Assembly (NCBI GenBank): GCA_001579985.1
Contig: LRSR01007650.1
Location: 1 to 36,016, forward strand
DNA length: 36,016 nucleotides
Source of the DNA: Hypsibius dujardini
Taxonomy: Eukaryota; Tardigrada; Eutardigrada; Parachela; Hypsibiidae
Direction of reading: 5' to 3'
Both the position numbers and the translations under genes were made by a program. Below the pieces are notes generated by a model. That model saw only the letters and a program-made list of their open reading frames with translations. It ran no database searches and had not been told where the DNA came from. Below are positions 1 to 10,186 of the stretch, piece by piece; position 1 is the first letter of the stretch, and every line of letters starts with the position of its first letter.

Positions 1-731
1 GTGGTTGATTGTTCGATTGTTTGAAAACCACCCCTGCCCCGCCCCTTTTGCCCATTCCCCGAACCCTCCAATGTGTACTTAGTCTTGTCGTTGACTGTAT
101 GTAGACAAGACCATATATCCAGTTATTCACTGTACTTGATATTCTACTACGCACACGAGAGTAGTGATGTTTCACATTCTCCGAAAACATATTCTAGACA
201 AAGGAATTTGTTTAAATTACTCTGAGCGACCAATTAAGTTGTGGTCTTTGAACTGTATTCAATTTGCAGACAATTCGCTTTTATGTGCTTTATGTGCAGC
301 ATTATTATATAGCAATCCAATCAGGATGAAATTAACTTATATTAAACGGCTCACACTCCAGAACAAAATGTTTACCGGGCTCTTCTCGTCTTACCAATTC
401 ACAATTCGCGCGTGACTATAAAGACAACTCACCTTCCGGCCATACTGTTTAATGATCTATCTGTTGTTTAATTAAGCACCGTATAAAAAACGCCCTTACA
501 AAACTATATTTAATGACGAAAGTCCCCGGACAGAGAAAAGCTGTATTAAGAAATTCTTTGTCTGAAACTTTTGATCTTTCCCTTCTTAACACAGAATGAT
601 GTATGGTTTCCTAAAGTTTTCTTGTCAGGGGGTGCATGAAACAGAACGGGCGTGTGGATCGAGTAAATAGTATCAATAATAATGTGCCGTGTCATTAACT
701 GCCAACAAAGTTTGTGACAGGCTTCTTACAA
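1..731. other. 5' flank without a recognisable gene
   Basis: No ORF here has a recognisable domain or a convincing exon structure. The longest open stretch (164-415, + strand) has no family signature and no good splice context. I see only ordinary unique, moderately AT-rich sequence. Confidence 0.6.
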
Positions 732-736
732 TACTG

Positions 737-1098
737 TACGAGGTAAAGGCCGTTAACCAGGCCGCTTTTAGAAATCGTAACTTAACCAGGCCGGTTTTTC
801 AAAGTTGATTTCCCGGCGCTGCAGTGCTGCCATGCCATAACAAATGGCTTGAAAACATTCAGAATTTTTCTGACCCATTTTAGTTCGTTCCTAAGCCTCA
901 CGGTTCGAATTTGAATCCAAAAAAAGGAAGAGAAGAATCTCAATGGAGAAGTGTGCAAGTAGTCCGGTAGAGGCGCCACTTCGGTTCCATCTCCCTGGGT
1001 TAACTTCGCAAAAACGACTTATGCGCCACCTGTTGGCCTGCCGGCCTGGTTAAGTTACAATTTCTAAAAGCGGCCTGGTTAACGGCCTTTACCTCGTA
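737..1098. mobile_element. Mariner-like MITE with 59-bp terminal inverted repeats
   Basis: Bases 736-794 and 1041-1099 are reverse complements over 59 positions with one mismatch that I can see. Both ends read TACGAGGTAAAGGCC inward. TACTG occurs directly before the left end (732-736) and again at the right end (1097-1101), so the target duplication could be TA, CTG or TACTG. The roughly 245-bp interior has no transposase ORF, so this is a non-autonomous element. The TA-CGAGG terminus resembles Tc1/mariner ends and the TIR of the mariner relic at 30140. The family assignment is inference; the inverted-repeat structure is directly visible. Confidence 0.85.
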
Positions 1099-1101
1099 CT
1101 G

Positions 1102-1539
1102 ACGCGATGGTCTCGCGCACTGCAAGAGCATTACTTCGTTATCTTTACCCGGAGTGCACGTAAGCTCATTCGCGGATCCATAGGTCCAAGTTTACGGCGG
1201 GTCTATTTTTACTGCGCGAAGCTATCGCGTCAGTTCAGTGACAAAAACACCGTTGTTCTTTCTATCGCCGCTTAATGTGGCCATTTCAGAGTTTTTATGC
1301 TCGCTCACGGGGACACGTTCCAGCCGCGCTTCGGCAGCAGATCGTCGCTATAATATATCATAAAACTCATTATTGTGACAAGCCAAAATTTGTCTCATCA
1401 CGCACGCAACGTCTTCGCGCCTTTAACGCCACTTACTCTCTAACCGCGGATGTGTCTTTTTCTTAGTAAGATTTGACGGTTGAGCTTTCTTGTGTTATAT
1501 TTTTTGAAGAGCTGCAGTGTAATTAAGACACGATTGCTG
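1102..1539. other. Upstream region of the carbonic anhydrase gene
   Basis: About 440 bp between the MITE and the first in-frame ATG of the carbonic anhydrase gene. It should hold the promoter and 5' UTR. I could not place a TATA box or initiator with confidence. Short ORFs on both strands here (for example 1275-1466) have no recognisable content. Confidence 0.4.
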
Positions 1540-4455
1540 ATGCTCTCGCTCCGCTCCAAGATGCAGTCACTTTGCTGGGGTCTATTCCTGGTGCTTGGAG
1601 GTATGTCTGCAGGGGGTGATATCAATAGTAATTGTTGCGCTTTACTAGAATTCTGTTTAGCATTTAAAAAAATGTTTTTTTTTTCATACAGGACTTCGAT
1701 CACTTTGTATGAAATATTTTATTCTCTTGCAGTTGAGATCAGATTGATGCATTCGCTACCTTTTCACATGATCTATATTTCTTGGTAGGGCTGTTAAAAT
1801 AATAATATTTAGTTTATTAATAATTTTAAAAATGTTTTAATATTGATCAAATTGACCCGCAATTTTATGCTCCTTTTTGTAGCTGTTCATTCCTCTAAAG
1901 CAGCGCAAGTTCACTGGGGATACAAAGATGTCATTGATGGTAAAAGTTCAATGCCTCATTGGATTTGTGGATCGCAAAAATCACGCCAATTTTAATTGGG
2001 CTTTTATTGATCAGAGGAACCGCCAGCCCAATGGCAAAAGGATTTTCCATCTTGCAAAGGCACTCGCCAATCCCCGATAGCCATCAACCGAACGCTGGTG
2101 CAGTGGGACGGGACACTCGGCCCCATTGAGTTCCGAAACTATGACTACTTTCCGGTGAATCATACGTGGACGGTAGTGGACAATGGTCATGCAGGTACAA
2201 ATAGTCGCAAGATATCTTGAACTCTTGAATTACGTTTGTGTCTCTGTTTAGGTCTAGTCAGGGTTTATGTTGACGGCTGTGTCTGTCTATGTGACTGTCT
2301 ATACTACGTCTATGCATATGCATGCCATTGTCTAGTTACATGCATGCCTATTTCTAGTTGTGTCTGTGTCTGTGTCTGTGTCTGTGTCTTGTGTCTTTGT
2401 CTGTGTCTGTGTCTGTGTCTGTGTCTGTGTCTGTGTCTTCGTCTTCGTCTATGTCTCTATCTGTATCTTTGTCTGTGTTTGTGGCTGTGTTTGTGTCTGT
2501 GTCTGTGTCTGTGGCTATGTCTGTGGCTTGGCCTGTGTCTGCGTATGCGTGTCCATGTTCGCGTTTGTATATGTGCTGTGACATATTCTTAGCAGTGAGT
2601 CCATCATCGATGTAATGGCTGAAGAATAATTTTACATTGCAATATTTTTCTGGATATTTATAGTTCAATTTAGCGCAACATTTCCCACGGGAAAAATTCC
2701 CACCGTCCGAGGCGGCGGACTTCTTGACTCGTACGCTCTCACCCAGTTCCATTTCCATTGGGGATCGGACGATTCGCGTGGCTCGGAACACGTTGTGGAG
2801 GGGAAGCGATATCCCTTAGAGGTACGTCCTAAATCAACGAACAATTTCCTTTAGTGAGCAATTGCGTTGCTCCTCTTATAGTTTACGTCGAACCATGATG
2901 CTTGATATCTGTATGTTCAATTTCTGAATTTATAAACGTTGATAAATAATATTATCAACTAGAAATGTTCAGTTTGACTTTTAGTTTCTAGAACGCTGAA
3001 TTTGAAGTGCTTTTAAATATAAACTCAGACCATAAAAGTTTACGACCTGAGCCTAATATGTTGACAATTTTAATTTAGCTGCACATTGTTCACCAAAAGA
3101 CCACGGACGACGACATTAACGCCGGCCAAGATTCCACCGGTCTCGCCGTCATCGGGATCCTCTTTGATTTGGCCGGGCCTGCGGACCCACCCAATGCCTT
3201 CCTCGAGGAGATCACCTACGCCATTGAAGTGACCCTTGAGCCAAATCGCACCACAAGAATGACACTCGCAGCCTTTAATATGGCCCACCTGCTGTCCGAT
3301 TCACCTGATTATTACAGGTAATTATAGTAAACGTAAATTAAACTAAATTCATTTTAGTTTTATTCGTTAGTCGTTTACCCCAATCAAAAACCACAACCAA
3401 ACTCAATGGCCAGGGTTTCGTGGAGAAAGATTAGATTTAAAATCAAACTAAAAAAGTATTAGCTAATTTTCAGATTGAATATAACCTTTAATGAAAGCAG
3501 AACTAAAGCTAAACGGAAAACAAAATAAATTGTGAGTTTTGAAGTTCCAAAGTCACTGGAATAATCCTGTCGCAGCAAAAAACTCCAATTTCTAAAATTC
3601 GTTTTTCTTTCATACTTTTTGAGTTCCACTTACTCAATATTTTATTCGGAATCAAAATGTTTTTCTCGGAAATGAGGGGGCGGAGCTATAGGCACTGACA
3701 ATACCGGGATGTTACAGATAACTGATCGTGCATTAACAACAATGCTATGCCGAATAACAACCATAACTCCTCCCCCTCGCATTCAAAAATCCTGCGCCTG
3801 ACGATAGTCGATCTGCAATTAAATTTCGAGTCAGTTAGTGTCAAAAAAAAGTGAGAGAAATAGGAAGTTTAAGAAATTTGTTTTTATGACTGAAACTGGA
3901 ATCTTCCTTTCATTTTCTGACTCCTTAAATTGTTCCCTGTTGAACAAGATTTTGTCCCCGGCAAGCAATATTATCCAAATCATGTTAGGATTATGTTTTC
4001 AGGAGAAAAGTTTGGTCACGATGTGAGAGTGGTAATTGATTCCTTGTAAGTTGATTAAATGTTACAAACTCCCAATACTTTAACCTAGGTACTTGGGCTC
4101 TTTGACCACTCCCCCGTGTTCGGAAGCGGTGGTCTGGAGCATCATGAAGACCACGATGAAGATCACGGAGAAGCAGCTGAAAACGTTTAGGGGACTCCAT
4201 GAAAAGCCGAACGATGCGGTTGATCTGCTGGAGGATAATTATCGCCCGCTGCAGAGTCTGAATGGGCGGGTCATCCGGGCGTTTTCAGATTCGTATACAA
4301 CCAGTCGCGTCATTGGTCTGTCTACAATACCACCGCTGACGGATAAGCCTCAACAAGTCGCTAGGACAACCAGTAACGCAGAGCAGATTGCTAGTCTTTT
4401 TTCACGTGCCTTTTTCGTTGTGTTCTTTGGTCTCATACCAGCTACAGTTTTCTAG
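1540..4455 (+). CDS. Secreted/GPI-type alpha-carbonic anhydrase (six exons)
   Basis: Exons: 1540-1600, 1883-1939, 2015-2194, 2664-2821, 3079-3317 and 4089-4455. All introns are GT..AG and phases match, giving a 353-aa protein. It catalyses reversible CO2 hydration. Residues 1-24 form a signal peptide; an alternative ATG lies at 1561. The alpha-CA core is clear: QSPIAIN (58-64), NGHA with the proton-shuttle His98, and HFHWG with zinc ligands His129 and His131. GSEHVV carries Glu141, LH carries the third ligand His154, and [10 protein letters not shown] (235-244) carries the catalytic Thr. Cys53 and Cys242 fit the conserved disulfide of secreted isozymes. N64-R-T and N88-H-T are glycosylation sequons. 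The last 15 or so residues are hydrophobic, as in GPI-anchored CA IV-like enzymes. The enzyme looks catalytically intact and extracellular. Intron 3 carries a TGTGTC microsatellite. Orthology to one isozyme is not resolved. Confidence 0.93.
2358..2535. repeat. TGTGTC hexamer microsatellite in carbonic anhydrase intron 3
   Basis: A run of TGTGTC/TGTCTG units that becomes imperfect (TCTTCG, TGTGGC) toward its 3' end. It lies inside intron 3 (2195-2663). It opens long Cys/Leu/Val/Ser-rich reading frames in several frames, which are artefacts of the repeat. The same hexamer appears in the PANK intron near 25.5 kb. Confidence 0.9.
3318..4088 (+). other. Intron 5 of the carbonic anhydrase gene
   Basis: A 771-nt intron with donor GTAATT and acceptor CCTAG, AT-rich. 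It includes GGGGGCGGAGCTATAGGCACT near 3676, whose reverse complement resembles GTAGCTCCGCCCCC near 16158. This suggests a short dispersed repeat. No coding content is recognised. Confidence 0.6.
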
Positions 4456-4469
4456 CCACTGTTAAGGAC

Positions 4470-4618
4470 TACTGTATTTTCGCGTTAGACAGGGACAGTC
4501 TTACTGCAGTGGAACGTGCGCACGGCTCTGTGCACCGTACACACAGCACAAGCGCCGCGTGGCCGATTGAACGTTCCACAGATCGTAAGCGTCCCTGTCT
4601 GACGCGAAGATATATAGT
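4470..4618. repeat. Palindromic element just after the carbonic anhydrase stop
   Basis: Left arm 4470-4517 and right arm 4572-4618 are imperfect reverse complements. The best blocks are GCGTTAGACAGGGAC (4482-4496) against GTCCCTGTCTGACGC (4591-4605), and GTGGAACGT against ACGTTCCAC. The ends are TACTGTAT and ATATAGTA, so a TA target duplication is possible. It may be a small MITE or a 3' UTR hairpin, and lies 14 nt after the TAG. The pairing is visible; the origin is inference. Confidence 0.65.
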
Positions 4619-4961
4619 ACTTTATAGTGATATGAATGTGAATGTGCGTACTGTTAATGATTAGACGACTGTGTAAGCTTTGGGGACCGTTCAAGAATTA
4701 TGAGTACATCAGGCGGAGGGTATCCTCATTTTGGGCATACCTTCCAACTCTCCTCGATAGTCAGTTACTTTTTTAGCGCACACGCAAATGCTTTTACAAA
4801 AAACAAACAATAATTAGCAAGCAGGGAGTCTGTAAAGCTCTGATTCGGTCTACACGAGCGGTACTATGATCGCGCTTTATGGTATTTGTGAAATGGTATG
4901 TCAGCTAACTAGCAGACTAGCATAAGCTTGACGCAAATAAACATGCAGACATACAAACAAT

Positions 4962-5134
4962 CAGGCAGGCAGGCAGGCAGGCAGGCAGGGAGGCAGACAG
5001 ACAGATAGACAAACCGACAGACAGACAGACACGCAGACAAACAGATTGACAGGCAGGTAGGCAGGCAGACAGACAGACAGACAGACACGCAGGCAAAGAG
5101 ATTGACAGGCAGGCAGGCAGAAAGACAGACAGAC
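4962..5134. repeat. CAGG/CAGA tetranucleotide microsatellite
   Basis: Interrupted arrays of CAGG and CAGA/GACA units lie between the convergent 3' ends of the carbonic anhydrase and CWH43 genes. The rest of 4619-5544 holds no recognised gene. AATAAA at 4937 is a possible distal polyadenylation signal for the carbonic anhydrase gene (weak). Confidence 0.9.
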
Positions 5135-5544
5135 CAGAGCAGCCTTAGTGCAAGTGTATTGGTCTATTAGGTGGGCGAATTTCCTTATTAGCCTGAGTTC
5201 GTCTGCTGGTGAGTATTAAATAATTGTCTTCGATGAATTTCGGTAACTGCACTTCCCACGCGTACTCTTGAGCCGTTTAGAGGTATCTCATTTTAGATTT
5301 TTCAAGTGCGGATAAAATTCCGGAAAAACTGTCTCAAAAAGCAAGCATTGTTCTTATTGTAAGAAAAGGCTGTTCATTATACCACCACATTTAAAGGATT
5401 GTTACTATAAGAAAAGGTTGCTCTGAGTTTCATCTCCTCATTTAACCGGAGAGCATGTCATGGAGAAAACAGAAAGAAATGTACTATTACTCAACAACGA
5501 GAGATAATCATATGTGCACGGGGCAAGTACAACACCACATCAGA

Positions 5545-8500
5545 TCACATTGAAACGGACTCCCCAGACGTAAAGTATTTCGGCGTGCTCATATGATAAT
5601 GATGCGTCCAGGGGTAATAGTGTCCGGCGGTATGGCTGCCGAAATCATCGGGAAACCTCTTCCATCGGTCCACCTGCGCGGCGTCAACGCCTACAACATC
5701 GTTGTCGCGGTACGAATTGAGATTCACCGGGATGGAGAAGCGAGCCAGCTGGAGCTCGGTGTCGGAAAGACCGCCGTGGGAGATGCGTGCGTAGCCCTCA
5801 CGGATGAGATTCTTATACAGGATATATTCACAGAAACGACTCTTGTCTGTTGGGTCAATGTCAGTGAGACCGCCCTTGGAGGTGAAGTGCTGATAGTCCC
5901 GACTACCTGGCACAGACGTGACGTAACCAAGAAAAATCACAGGGTTCGCGGAAGCTGCCGATAAGGTGGAGAGATATTTCGTTTGGACGTCACGGTCAAT
6001 GGCGTCGCGATCGTTGCCCATGTGGGTGGAAATGATGTCGACAAGGTTGCCGGAGACGTTGAGGGTGGCGGAGATGGCGGGAGCCAGTTCACCGTGTGGG
6101 CTGGGCAGGAGATGGTGGGTGGACGCGATGATGGGGTATTTGGAGAGGAGAAGGTTGCCCCAGGTGTGATCCTGCAAGGGCAACGTGCTGTGAGCATGGA
6201 GCAGAAATCAATCGGCACCAAACAGACTGATAGACAAGCATCAAGACCTCTGAGCAGGCAGGCAGAGAGGCAAAAAGATGTTCAGGCAGACAGATGTCTA
6301 TACAGGCAGACAAACAGACACAGAGGTAGACAAAGAGGCAGATAGACAAACAGAAAGATGTTAAAGCAGTCAGATGTACAGACAAGCAGGCAAACCTGCA
6401 GACAGACAGATATACAAAAAAGGTAGAGACACACACAGATCGGTAGCCAGGCAGGCAGGCAGGCAGGCAGACCTACTAGGAAACAAACAGGCAGATAGCC
6501 AGATTTGAAACATTAGCTCACTAGTAAGCAAGCAATACCTTGGTAGCAGGTCCGAAATCGACGAACATACCCAACTCCTCACTAAGCCACATTCCCAGAT
6601 CATTATGGCCCAGGTAAGGCTTGCTCGCGTCGCTCTCCAGCAATGCGATCACGTCAGCGTTTGTCTTATTCAGCAGATCTGCTGCGCGTTTCAGACTCGG
6701 CCAGCCTTGGTTATCGTACCCAAAATGAAAGGTCCAGATGAGAGCGCTGAAGTCCCGCGTGGTGGGATTGAGCTGCTTCTTGGCGGTCGGTTGGGCAGGT
6801 AGTCTGATGCAGGTGCCCAAGAGCGCGACAACGAATGTTAAAGCAAGAAGTATCGGGACAGCTGCCGGCCATGTGTGCTTACTGAGACAGGAACCTGAAA
6901 CGGAAAAAAGAAATATGAGTTAAATACTCGACAAACTGACCAACAGATTTGCAGACAGACAGATAGATAGTTAGACTGACCTACAGACAGATGCAGAGAA
7001 TTACGGATAGACATACAGACAGACAAGCAAACAGACAGACAAGCAAACAGACAGACAGACAGACAAACAGACAGGGAAACAAACAGACAAACTTACCAGA
7101 CAAACAGACAGGGAAACAAACAGACAGACTTACCAGACTTCTTCGGAACGGTGAAGAGAAAAGTAAGGCACATAAAGCCAATCAAAAAATCCGAATGTTC
7201 CCTGGTATATACACCCCCGGGAACAAAATTATACGCCACCGTCCAAACATGGAAAAAAATTTCCGCCAGATACGTCAGCATCGACAACGTGATCACCACA
7301 GCGGGATGACCAACGACAACTCTCTCCATCATATTGACCCACAAAACCGAACTGTAAACCGCCAATAACAATCCGCAGACAAACCCGGGCCAGGCATCCA
7401 AAAAATACGTGGCAAAAAAGGCCACCGTGCCGATGATCCAAGTGAGTGGTGAAGCAGAGAGGCGGGAAAAGTGGGCCGCAAAAAAAGTTCCGGCGATTAA
7501 AGCAAACAGAACGAACGGGGCGGAGAGGAACGGGGTTGGACCGGTCATGGGATACCCGTTGACTGACCAACGAGAGAGGACTCCCAGTTCACCAAACACC
7601 CAATGGCTAAGATAAAGGATGCTGCCGAGTGTCACGCCGGATGCTGCCTGGCCGAGCATTCTCGGGGAGGGAATTCCCGGGGAGGGATCTGAAAATGCTC
7701 AGATTTAGTCTCGTGAGCGCAGTTGGACTGGGCAAACGTCAAAACAGACAACTAGACCGACTATTGGTTGTTAGATAATCAGAGACACAGGCAGCGAGTT
7801 GCCCAGACACATCGACCGTCCAACAGACAGACAAGCAGGCAGTGAGACGGGAGAACGGACAGAGAGTGGCAAACAGACAGACAATAGACGGACTCAAAGA
7901 CACATAAACCAAGAGCACAGGCAGGCAGACAAACAAACAGACAGAAGGCATACAAAGAGAAGACAGACAGACCAACAGCCAGATATTGGAGACAGACAAA
8001 GACAGACAGACATATAGACATATACAGGCAGGCAGACAATCAGACAGGCAAACACACAGGCAGACATCAGAACAGGTAGACAGATAGATGAACAGACAAT
8101 CAAACACTAAGACAGACATGTACACGTACATAGAGACTTCAAATCTAACCTGCTCTACAGGCAGTGGTACTCTTTTTGAAGTCTTTGGCTTTGTCTTTGT
8201 GTTTGGTCGTCGACGAAGCAGTAGTAGACGAAGCAGTACCACTATTTTCAGTCGTCGGAGAAGAAAATGACCGGACGACCATCATAACAACACTAACCCC
8301 AAACACCGCCGCAATCGCTAAATTGGTCTCTCGATTCATCCACATCGGCGCGATACTTCGGGTGAGGATTCTTGAAGCAAGAAAAAGGAGATTCGCCGTT
8401 AACAGCATCCAGAAATTTTGCAAGCGTTCCCTCACAGTCTGACTGAAGAGCCTGGCTGAAAGGTACAGGACGGCTGCGGCATTCCCTAGACTCAAAACGG

Positions 8501-9117
8501 CTAGTCTTGACCAGGTCGTCGGCTAAAAGGAAAAAAGGATAAACATCTTAAAACGCCAGACGAATAAAAGCTTGATTGATCAATTGATTAACACTGCAAC
8601 TGGAACACTACGCATAATAATTGATTGATTGATTAAGTAATTCGCATTGAACAGACAGGAATGTCTCATTTAATCGCTTAATTTTCTCAGGATAGGCAGG
8701 GAGTACATCATGCAAATTTAAATAACAACCGTATAAAAAAAAAACTGAAAAATCAAGAAATAAAAAATTTAACCCAAAACACAATCAATCAATCAATCTA
8801 CGCCCTGAAATTGGCAAGAATGTGCAAAAACATGCAAGCAACTCATCAATCAACGCTCAACTCACCGCATTAAAAGACAAAATTCCCGTCAGCATCACAG
8901 CTTCAAGCACAAAGAGTCCCCAGCGAGTTTGCATGACCCGCCTTAAGGGCCCGACTGCGGTGATCACCGGGATCAGCCAAACAACGGCGAACACTTCGTA
9001 TCCAGTGATGTCGAGATCGTTGAGGGGGTAAAACCAGATCATCGGAGCGAGACCGTAAAACAACGACCAAAAACAATAGTAAGCCACGACATCGTGGCAA
9101 ATCTCTATCGGCCCCAT
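5545..9117 (-). CDS. CWH43: PGAP2-interacting protein / Cwh43 homologue (five exons)
   Basis: Exons in transcript order: 9117-8866, 8522-8150, 7688-7134, 6894-6539 and 6171-5545. All junctions are GT..AG with matching phase. The spliced length is 2163 nt, encoding 720 aa, close to about 700 aa for the human protein. The N-terminal half is multi-pass membrane sequence with the family signatures [16 protein letters not shown] and [16 protein letters not shown] segment ([14 protein letters not shown]) then leads to an endonuclease/exonuclease/phosphatase-like domain. That domain has [78 protein letters not shown] and a final STPKYF. Yeast Cwh43 remodels GPI lipids to ceramide; the animal protein acts in the secretory pathway. 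ATG at 9117 is the first good start, but an upstream exon cannot be excluded. The gene faces the HTH-KH gene head to head. Confidence 0.92.
6230..6485. repeat. GACA/GGCA microsatellite in the last CWH43 intron
   Basis: The intron 6172-6538 consists largely of imperfect CAGA, CAGG and GACA units on the + strand (CTGT in the transcript). It opens spurious Cys/Leu/Ser-rich frames on the minus strand. Confidence 0.85.
6945..7128. repeat. GACA microsatellite with duplicated splice-donor sequence
   Basis: In CWH43 intron 6895-7133 the repeat runs up to the splice donor. The + strand motif ACTTACCAGAC, the complement of the exon end plus GTAAGT, occurs twice: at 7128-7138 (the used donor) and at 7091-7101. 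This gives a second GTAAGT donor 37 nt downstream in the transcript. Using it would shift the frame. Confidence 0.75.
7740..8110. repeat. GACA/CAGG microsatellite in CWH43 intron 2
   Basis: Most of intron 7689-8149 is imperfect CAGA/GACA/CAGG repeat on the + strand. The long minus-strand Cys/Leu/Ser frames here are repeat artefacts. Confidence 0.85.
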
Positions 9118-9774
9118 TCTTCAAAATAAAAATATCTATATACATGTAATTTGCGGATAATAATTTGTAAAATTAAAAAATAAAAATGCTGGAAAATGTG
9201 ATGGAATGAAAAAGTTGCAAAGAGTGATGCAGTAGCAGCTGCGACGTCACAAGAATCGATTTGCAATTCCAGCCAGCAGGAGACAAATCCATCTGAGTGG
9301 GGTTGGTGGGGATTTGGAACTGGAGTGGAATGAAAAAGTTACAAAGAGTGGTGCAGTAGCAGCTGCGACGTCACAAGAATCGATTTGTAATTCCAGCCAG
9401 CAGGAGACAAATCCATCTGAGTCGGTTCGGTGGGGATTTGGAACTGGAGTGGAAACTGACTGGAAATGTTTTGCCCATCTGACTCGCCGTACACACGTGG
9501 CCAGAAAACCAGAACGCCGTCCAGCCGGAATTACGGGTAATATTCAACTGGGCTCCCTGTGCTGAATCGGCGGTGCGCCTACGGCTACCCCACGCCTAAC
9601 GGCGCTGCGCCAACGCTCTATGTGTATGGTAGGAGCCAAAATAGAGCTAGAGCTGACCCAACAGCGCTCTTGCAACGTGTGCAAAATTGTACATGACTGC
9701 AATTTTATGGAACATCCTGCGTGTTTTCTTTCAGCCTTCGTTTCTAATTAATCTAACTCCACCTGTCCCTACGA
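9118..9774. promoter_or_regulatory. Divergent promoter interval between CWH43 and the HTH-KH gene
   Basis: About 650 bp separates the ATG of CWH43 (minus, 9117) from the ATG of the HTH-KH gene (plus, 9775), so regulatory sequence is probably shared. It contains the 124-bp tandem duplication at 9202-9449. TTTCTTTCAG near 9727-9736 could be the acceptor of a 5' UTR intron of the plus-strand gene. No TATA box was assigned. The regulatory role is inferred from layout only. Confidence 0.5.
9202..9449. repeat. 124-bp tandem duplication, two copies
   Basis: Copy 1 is 9202-9325 and copy 2 is 9326-9449, nearly identical with only a few differences. Each starts TGGAATGAAAAAGTT and ends GGATTTGGAACTGGAG. 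Each carries an E-box-like CAGCTG next to GCGACGTCACA, a CRE-like half site. The duplication lies between two divergently transcribed genes. Confidence 0.9.
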
Positions 9775-10144
9775 ATGGCGCCTCCCCTCTCGCCGGAAGT
9801 GGCCATTTGTATTCACAATCTCCGAAAGGAATGGCCGAAACGCACCTGGGCCAACATCGGAGCCCTCTTTGGGCATTCCGAGGAGTGGGCCATCAGCATC
9901 AGGAAACGCTACGACGGCCTCACTGGACTCCCACTCAAAGCACCGAACGTGCGAAAGAATAAAACACACGACTTGGACGTGGTGATTGAGCGATACGCCA
10001 TGACGTTTCGCGACAGGTTGTAAAGACGTTTGATCATTTTGATGCACTGAAATCGGTTTTTGATTGCTTGATTGCTCTGGCTGTATTGCCGTCAATAGAT
10101 CAATCAACTCAGCCGGAGGGCTTGAAAGGCAAAAACCTGATTCG

Positions 10145-10186
<42 letters not shown>

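Noticed and set aside
164-415. 83-codon plus-strand ORF near the window start
   Set aside because: No recognisable domain, splice sites or context.
895-925. tRNA-like B-box (GGTTCGAATT) inside the MITE
   Set aside because: No A box, cloverleaf or acceptor stem can be drawn around it.
2236-2791. Long Cys/Leu/Val-rich and Asp/Thr-rich ORFs on both strands
   Set aside because: They are translations of the TGTGTC microsatellite within an intron and have no independent coding support.
6089-8242. Minus-strand Cys/Leu/Ser-rich ORFs and plus-strand Asp/Arg/Gln-rich ORFs
   Set aside because: Products of GACA/CAGG repeats inside CWH43 introns.
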